Source: Natrinema salsiterrestre
Lineage (GTDB): Archaea > Halobacteriota > Halobacteria > Halobacteriales > Natrialbaceae
Reading direction: 5' to 3'
Assembly (NCBI RefSeq): GCF_029502005.1
Contig: NZ_JAMQOT010000007.1
Location: 162,846 to 226,845 of the forward strand
Length of the DNA: 64,000 nucleotides
The translations under genes and the position numbers were made by a program. The notes under the pieces were generated by a model. It was given only the letters and a program-made list of their open reading frames with translations, ran no database searches and had not been told where the DNA came from. Every line of letters starts with the position of its first letter. Position 1 is the stretch's first letter. Positions 60,508-64,000 of the stretch are shown here, piece by piece.

Positions 60508-61950
60508 TCAGGGACGGGGCTGGAAGTATTCCGCAAGTTCCGTCCCGAACTCTTCGAGGAGCCCAGTTACGTCTTCATCGACCAGAACCTCGTACCCGTC
60601 CTCGAGCGCCGTTTCGACGTGTGCGCCCAGTCCCACGTCGAAGAGGCGATCGCTCTCGAGGAACTCGCGAGCGGTAGTGAACTCGCGCTCTCGCTCGGTG
60701 ACGTAGCGTCCGTCCTCGATGAACGGGCCGTACGCAGTCGGATCGTCCGCGTAGGTGTCGTAGAACCCTTCGGCGTGGTCGCGAACGTGGACCGGCGGTC
60801 CCCGGTGGCGCTCGACGGCGGGACGCTCGCTGACGGCGAGTTCCGCGAAGACGACGGCGGTGTCATCTGCGATCGCTGTCGCTCGAAAGACATCGAATCC
60901 GCGGTCGTCTAGCCCTCGCGTGACCCCCGCGAGGGACTTCTGGAGTTGCGGATAGAGCTGATCCTCGACGAGGTCGGGCGCTTCGAATCGGATCGCCACG
61001 GGAGTCGTTCCTCGCCCGTCGAGGTGCTCGCGGAGTTCTGCTTCGGCCAACGGCTCCGGCTCGCGGGACTCGAAGCGGTCGAGTTGTGGCTCCTCGAGGA
61101 GTTCGCGAGCGTAGTGTTGGAACCGGGCGACGTTCGCCGCCGAGCAGACGGCGGCGACGTTGCGTTCCGGGTCCGTCGGATCGATGACGATCAGCGGATC
61201 GTCGAACGGCGGATCGCCGTCGCTGACCACCTCGTCTCGAGACGACGAACCCGTCCCGCGTGCGTGACCGTGATCCTCGGGATCGAGTACGACCGGCGGA
61301 TGCCAGTCGGCTGCGGCCTCGATCAGCGGCCGAAAGCCACCGTACTCACAGACGAGCAACTCCGTGAGGTAGCCACTGAACCCTCGGGTCCGAAGATCAC
61401 TGCCGTAGACGCCGATCCCCTTCAGGAACTGCTTCGTGACGCGGACGTCCCCGGCGAGGTCGTCGTCCAGTCGCTCTCGGAGGTACTGGGTGTGGAACGG
61501 CGTCCGATCGACGGCCGAGCGAATCTCGGTGGCCGACTCGAGCCGAAAACAGGGGACGACGTCGATGTCGAAGCCGTCGACCTCCCCTTTCACGTAGGGG
61601 TGTTCGGCGTACTCCTCGTGCCCGTCCGGGAGGGTCGCATGGCCGACTGCGAGGCCGTACTCCTCCAGGGTCTCCCGGTCGAGTTCCGGCGGGAATCGGA
61701 CGAAAACGTCGATATCCCGGTCGCCGCTGATCCAGGTGTTGCGGGCGGTCGACCCGACCTGCAACACGTCGGCGCCGGCACACCGCTCCGTCGCCGCGAC
61801 TCCGGCGCGATCCATGAGCCGATCGGCCACCTCGCGGAGCCGCGCGCGTTCGTCCTCGTCCGGATCGACGCGGTCTCGAACCTCGGCGACGACTCGCTCG
61901 AGGTCGCGATTCCCGTCTCCATCGTCGGACTCGTCGTCCTCCTCGCTCAT
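60508..61950 (-). CDS. cca: CCA tRNA nucleotidyltransferase (archaeal class I)
   Basis: Adds or repairs the 3' CCA of tRNAs. 480 aa from MSEEDDESDDGDG. The nucleotidyltransferase signature VLQVGSTARNTWISGDRDID and FVRFP is near residue 75 (GS...DxD), followed by DIDVVPCFRLES and the archaeal body/tail domains (QFLKGIGVYGSDLRTRGFSGYL, DLVEDQLYPQLQKSLAGVTR). A central acidic insertion (~235-265) is host-typical. None of the tRNA genes in the window encodes CCA, consistent with need for this enzyme. Divergent from tRNA-Asn. Confidence 0.94.
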   Translation of the reverse strand: MSEEDDESDDGDGNRDLERVVAEVRDRVDPDEDERARLREVADRLMDRAGVAATERCAGADVLQVGSTARNTWISGDRDIDVFVRFPPELDRETLEEYGLAVGHATLPDGHEEYAEHPYVKGEVDGFDIDVVPCFRLESATEIRSAVDRTPFHTQYLRERLDDDLAGDVRVTKQFLKGIGVYGSDLRTRGFSGYLTELLVCEYGGFRPLIEAAADWHPPVVLDPEDHGHARGTGSSSRDEVVSDGDPPFDDPLIVIDPTDPERNVAAVCSAANVARFQHYARELLEEPQLDRFESREPEPLAEAELREHLDGRGTTPVAIRFEAPDLVEDQLYPQLQKSLAGVTRGLDDRGFDVFRATAIADDTAVVFAELAVSERPAVERHRGPPVHVRDHAEGFYDTYADDPTAYGPFIEDGRYVTEREREFTTAREFLESDRLFDVGLGAHVETALEDGYEVLVDEDVTGLLEEFGTELAEYFQPRP

Positions 61951-62045
61951 TGAATGAGCGTACTCGAGCGGTGCGTGAAAGAGTGTCGAACACGATGCGG
62001 GCAAAACGAAAGCCCTATCAAATGCACCCGGCTATCAGGAGATGA

Positions 62046-62151
62046 GCCGAAGTAGCTCAGATGGTAGAGCACCTCGCTGTTACGGCGACGCAGGTACTGC
62101 CTGTTCGCCGCAGATACGAGGTTGTCCCAGGTTCGAGTCCTGGCTTCGGCG
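62046..62151 (+). tRNA. tRNA-Asn (GTT) with 33-nt intron
   Basis: Acceptor GCCGAAG pairs with CTTCGGC, discriminator G. Anticodon stem CCTCG/CGAGG frames loop CTGTTA(A), anticodon GTT at 62079-62081. An intron at 62083-62115 interrupts after position 37, the canonical archaeal site; its ends CGGCGA and TCGCCG pair, as expected for a bulge-helix-bulge motif. Mature length 73 nt. Confidence 0.93.
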
Positions 62152-62430
62152 CTTCTTCCCGATTCACAATAGATAGACCGAGCTCCTGCTCTTGGTAGCA
62201 TTCCGTTGTGAATACGTGGTCGAACCCCCTCCGTTCACTATCCGATATTCGACCTCCGATCTGGCGGCGCGTCCATCCCTGCTCGATCGACCGAGTGTGA
62301 CGGGGTGCTTGAGGAACTTCGACAGCCGTAATCCCGATTCGCGATCGATGCGGACGGCTACTCGGAGTAGTGGCACAGCACTCGGCTATCCGAGGGAGGT
62401 ATTATCGTTCTCCAGCAGCGATATGAGTAC
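62152..62430. other. 279-bp gap between tRNA-Asn and moaB
   Basis: No gene or RNA recognised. TATTAT at about 62400-62405, ~28 bp before ATG 62431, is a plausible TATA box for moaB. Confidence 0.4.
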
Positions 62431-63015
62431 ATGACCAGCGATCACGACGACCGACGGAGTACCGACGATCACGGCCACGACATCATCGACCCGCTCCACG
62501 TGGGGATCGTCACCGTCTCGAGTTCACGCGCGGGCGAAGACGACCCCGACGATCCGGGTGGCGACACGGTCCAAGCGTGTTTCGAGGCCGACGGCCACGA
62601 GGTCAGCGAACGCCTGCTGGTTCGCGACGACTACTCGGCGATTCGGACTGCGGTACGAGGACTGGTCGCACGCCGAGATATCGACGTCGTGTGCACCACC
62701 GGCGGTACCGGCGTCACCGTCGACGACGTCTCCCCCGAGGCGACGGCATCCCTGTTCGAGCGAGAGTTACCGGGCTTTGGCGAGTTGTTCCGCTCGCTCT
62801 CCTGGGACGAAGTCGGCACGCGAGCGATGGCCTCGCGTGCGACAGCTGGGATCGCCGTCGACACGCCGGTTTTCTGCCTCCCCGGTAGCAAAAGCGCCTG
62901 TGAAACCGCGTGCGAGGAACTGATCGTCCCCGAGACGCCACACCTCGCCGGACTGGCGACGCGTCACCGCGCCGGAACGAGCGACCAGACGCTCGCGGAC
63001 TATCAGCCCGAATAG
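62431..63015 (+). CDS. moaB: MoaB/Mog molybdenum cofactor biosynthesis protein
   Basis: A 194-aa protein of the MoaB/MogA molybdopterin-binding family, involved in adenylylation or metal insertion in molybdenum/tungsten cofactor synthesis. After an acidic ~25-residue N-terminus: LHVGIVTVSSSRAGEDD, DVVCTTGGTGVTVDDVSPEA (phosphate-binding TTGGTG near residue 95), SWDEVGTRAMASRATAGIAV and FCLPGSKSACETACEELIVP (PGS/P-x-A-E region). Standard length. Such a cofactor would be needed by respiratory nitrate reductase, which is not in this window. Confidence 0.93.
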   Translation: MTSDHDDRRSTDDHGHDIIDPLHVGIVTVSSSRAGEDDPDDPGGDTVQACFEADGHEVSERLLVRDDYSAIRTAVRGLVARRDIDVVCTTGGTGVTVDDVSPEATASLFERELPGFGELFRSLSWDEVGTRAMASRATAGIAVDTPVFCLPGSKSACETACEELIVPETPHLAGLATRHRAGTSDQTLADYQPE

Positions 63016-63092
63016 GCTCGACGTCCGCCCCCTCCTTCACTGGTGCGTCTGCAGTGTCTCTACCGGCGAGCAGTCACTATCCCTGAACCAGC

Positions 63093-63116
63093 CTTTATTG
63101 AACGCGAACGCGTTCA
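63093..63116 (+). promoter_or_regulatory. TATA box with overlapping 18-bp palindrome before the MCHHF gene
   Basis: CTTTATT at 63093-63099 is ~30 bp before ATG 63127. TGAACGCGAACGCGTTCA at 63099-63116 has perfect 8-bp arms with a 2-nt spacer, placed directly between the TATA box and the expected transcription start. A protein bound here would block initiation. Confidence 0.55.
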
Positions 63117-63126
63117 TTCGAGTGCT

Positions 63127-63255
63127 ATGTGTCATCACTTCGAATCCCTAGCCGACCTCGAAGCCGAAGAGCGCGAAGACGTACTCGAGGACCACAGCGA
63201 AGCCGAGCTGGACGCTGCACTGAGTGACGACGAACTCGAGGCGTTGCGTGCGTAG
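63127..63255 (+). CDS. MCHHF small acidic protein, unknown
   Basis: A 42-aa protein: MCHHFESLADLEAEERED, then EDHSEAELDAALSDDELEAL. It is very acidic and probably helical. The N-terminal CHH could bind a metal. I recall short haloarchaeal proteins with this N-terminus, but know no function. Start ATG 63127 is supported by a TATA box 30 bp upstream; the longer in-frame ORF from 63043 is unlikely. Between moaB and a tRNA. Confidence 0.7.
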   Translation: MCHHFESLADLEAEEREDVLEDHSEAELDAALSDDELEALRA

Positions 63256-63329
63256 GCGTCGTCAATCCTTTTTATCGTGCAGACTCGACAGCAAACGTTA
63301 ATTAGCACGCGCGATTCCTCCCGATTGGA

Positions 63330-63404
63330 GGGCCCTTAGCTCAGTCTGGTTAGAGCGCTCGGCTCATAACCGAGTGGTCGATGGTTCGAATCCGTCAGGG
63401 CCCA
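63330..63404 (+). tRNA. tRNA with CAT anticodon, probably tRNA-Ile2
   Basis: Acceptor GGGCCCT pairs with AGGGCCC, discriminator A. Anticodon stem CTCGG/CCGAG frames loop CTCATAA, anticodon CAT. 75 nt, no intron. The body (GGGCCCTTAGCTCAG, TTAGAGC) is like tRNA-Ile(CAT), whose C34 is modified to read AUA, rather than initiator or elongator Met. Confidence 0.9.
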
Positions 63405-64000
63405 TGGAGCCTGCCAGCGACGATCGACTCTGTATGCTACGTGGTAATTCGAACTCGAGGAGTCACAGCACGCGACCGTAACCCGGATCGTCAGACACTA
63501 CTCCTGCGAGTGATACGGACGGTGCTCCGAGAGAATGTCCAACCCTATCTCCGACTTTTTCGGTGAAAGAACCTGTGATGGTTCGGGTTCTGTGGATCCG
63601 GAACTCGAACGCAATCGAACTGATTCGTGTCCGTCCTGTTGTGATTTGCCAGGGGACCTGGCAAATAGCTGGTTGCTTTGACTCTGGCACAGTATTTGGA
63701 CGTTCCCGTGTTGTGTGTTACTACCTACCTTCGGAGGTATGGTTCGCAGGCCTTAAGTAGTGATCCGGGATTATGAATAGATACGAAGGAAGAGGCGAGG
63801 TGCGCGACGCACTTCGCCACCTTGGATGGCTCGAGTCCGAAGGGGTTATGTACCCCAGACGGCTTACGAATACATCCGCAAGAGATGAGGATTCCACCCC
63901 TGCGGTCCGCCGTACAGATGGGATCTGATGTTAGCCTTGGTAGTTCGGTGACGCCCGATCGGTCGGCGATCATCGCGTCATCGAACGTGGACCATTATGT
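63405..64000 (+). promoter_or_regulatory. Gene-free right end, probably rRNA operon promoter/leader region
   Basis: No coding frame has acceptable composition. Two motifs look like haloarchaeal rRNA promoters: CAGGCCTTAAGTAGT at about 63747-63761 and TCCGAAGGGGTTATGTACCCC at about 63836-63856 (compare published rRNA promoters with CCTTAAGTA and TTATGTACCCC). The following GC-rich segment to the window edge would be the 16S 5' leader. The 16S gene itself is not inside the window, so this is inference. Confidence 0.55.
63644..63666. repeat. 9-bp perfect hairpin before the presumed rRNA promoters
   Basis: ATTTGCCAG at 63644-63652 and CTGGCAAAT at 63658-63666 are exact reverse complements with a 5-nt loop. 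It lies between tRNA-CAT and the TTAAGTA promoter-like motif. It could be a terminator-like stem or an upstream protein-binding site. Confidence 0.5.

Noticed and set aside
63405..63990. Short frames to the right of the CAT tRNA
   Set aside because: Non-acidic composition and overlap with rRNA-promoter-like motifs.
1..64000. CRISPR arrays, insertion sequences, integrases or known defence systems
   Set aside because: No regularly spaced repeat array, transposase-like frame or terminal inverted repeat was found.

Overview
The window is a high-GC chromosomal segment from a halophilic archaeon (class Halobacteria; the family mix suggests a Natrinema/Haloterrigena-like member of Natrialbales, which is inference). 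The evidence is a strongly acidic proteome, archaeal information-processing genes (TFB, the haloarchaeal 'epsilon' RNA polymerase-associated protein, a doublet histone, a multi-OB-fold RPA, an archaeal CCA-adding enzyme, archaeal-type RNase P RNA), TATA boxes about 28-31 bp before start codons (leaderless transcripts), and haloarchaeal families (MptA, amphi-Trp, Hvo_1808-type surface proteins). No insertion sequence, prophage or CRISPR array is visible.

Layout. 0-10 kb: end of a TrmB-type regulator, an acyl-CoA synthetase, a DtxR-like regulator, a quinol-type nitric oxide reductase with an unusually long N-terminal extension, a carotenoid oxygenase, and tRNA-Ile with duplicated 3'-end scars. 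10-25 kb: housekeeping and regulatory genes (FxsA, DUF255 thioredoxin protein, TrmB regulator, mptA, HTH/zinc-ribbon protein, S2P-CBS protease, nucleotidyltransferase, RNA polymerase epsilon, DsbA-like protein, NAD kinase, KaiC-like ATPase, UspA, TFB), with a 42-bp promoter/operator-like element repeated three times between 14.2 and 17.2 kb. 25-35 kb: tRNA-Gly, nadE, tRNA-Thr, a D-xylose dehydrogenase-like gene, then nadA-nadB-[low-GC cassette of three small membrane proteins]-nadC. 35-45.5 kb: methyltransferase, lipoate ligase-like protein, M23-like protein, a thioesterase, and a complete nitrous oxide reductase operon (nosZ-membrane protein-nosD-nosF-nosY-nosL). 45.5-55 kb: two paralogous mini membrane proteins, a nicotinamidase-like hydrolase, two tandem Hvo_1808 surface proteins, nicotinate phosphoribosyltransferase, two low-GC membrane proteins, AMMECR1 and RNase P RNA. 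55-64 kb: MBL-fold hydrolase, tRNA-Arg, RPA, histone + histone-deacetylase-like pair, CCA-adding enzyme, intron-containing tRNA-Asn, moaB, a 42-aa MCHHF protein with a palindromic promoter, a CAT-anticodon tRNA, and what looks like the promoter/leader region of an rRNA operon whose 16S gene lies beyond the right edge.

Two functional themes stand out. Respiratory NO and N2O reduction is represented by the quinol NO reductase and the full nos operon; both upstream regions carry a CCGAAC-N-CGTTC dyad that could mark shared regulation. NAD metabolism is dispersed over 32 kb but almost complete: de novo synthesis (nadA, nadB, nadC), amidation (nadE), phosphorylation (nadK) and salvage (nicotinamidase-like hydrolase, nicotinate phosphoribosyltransferase).
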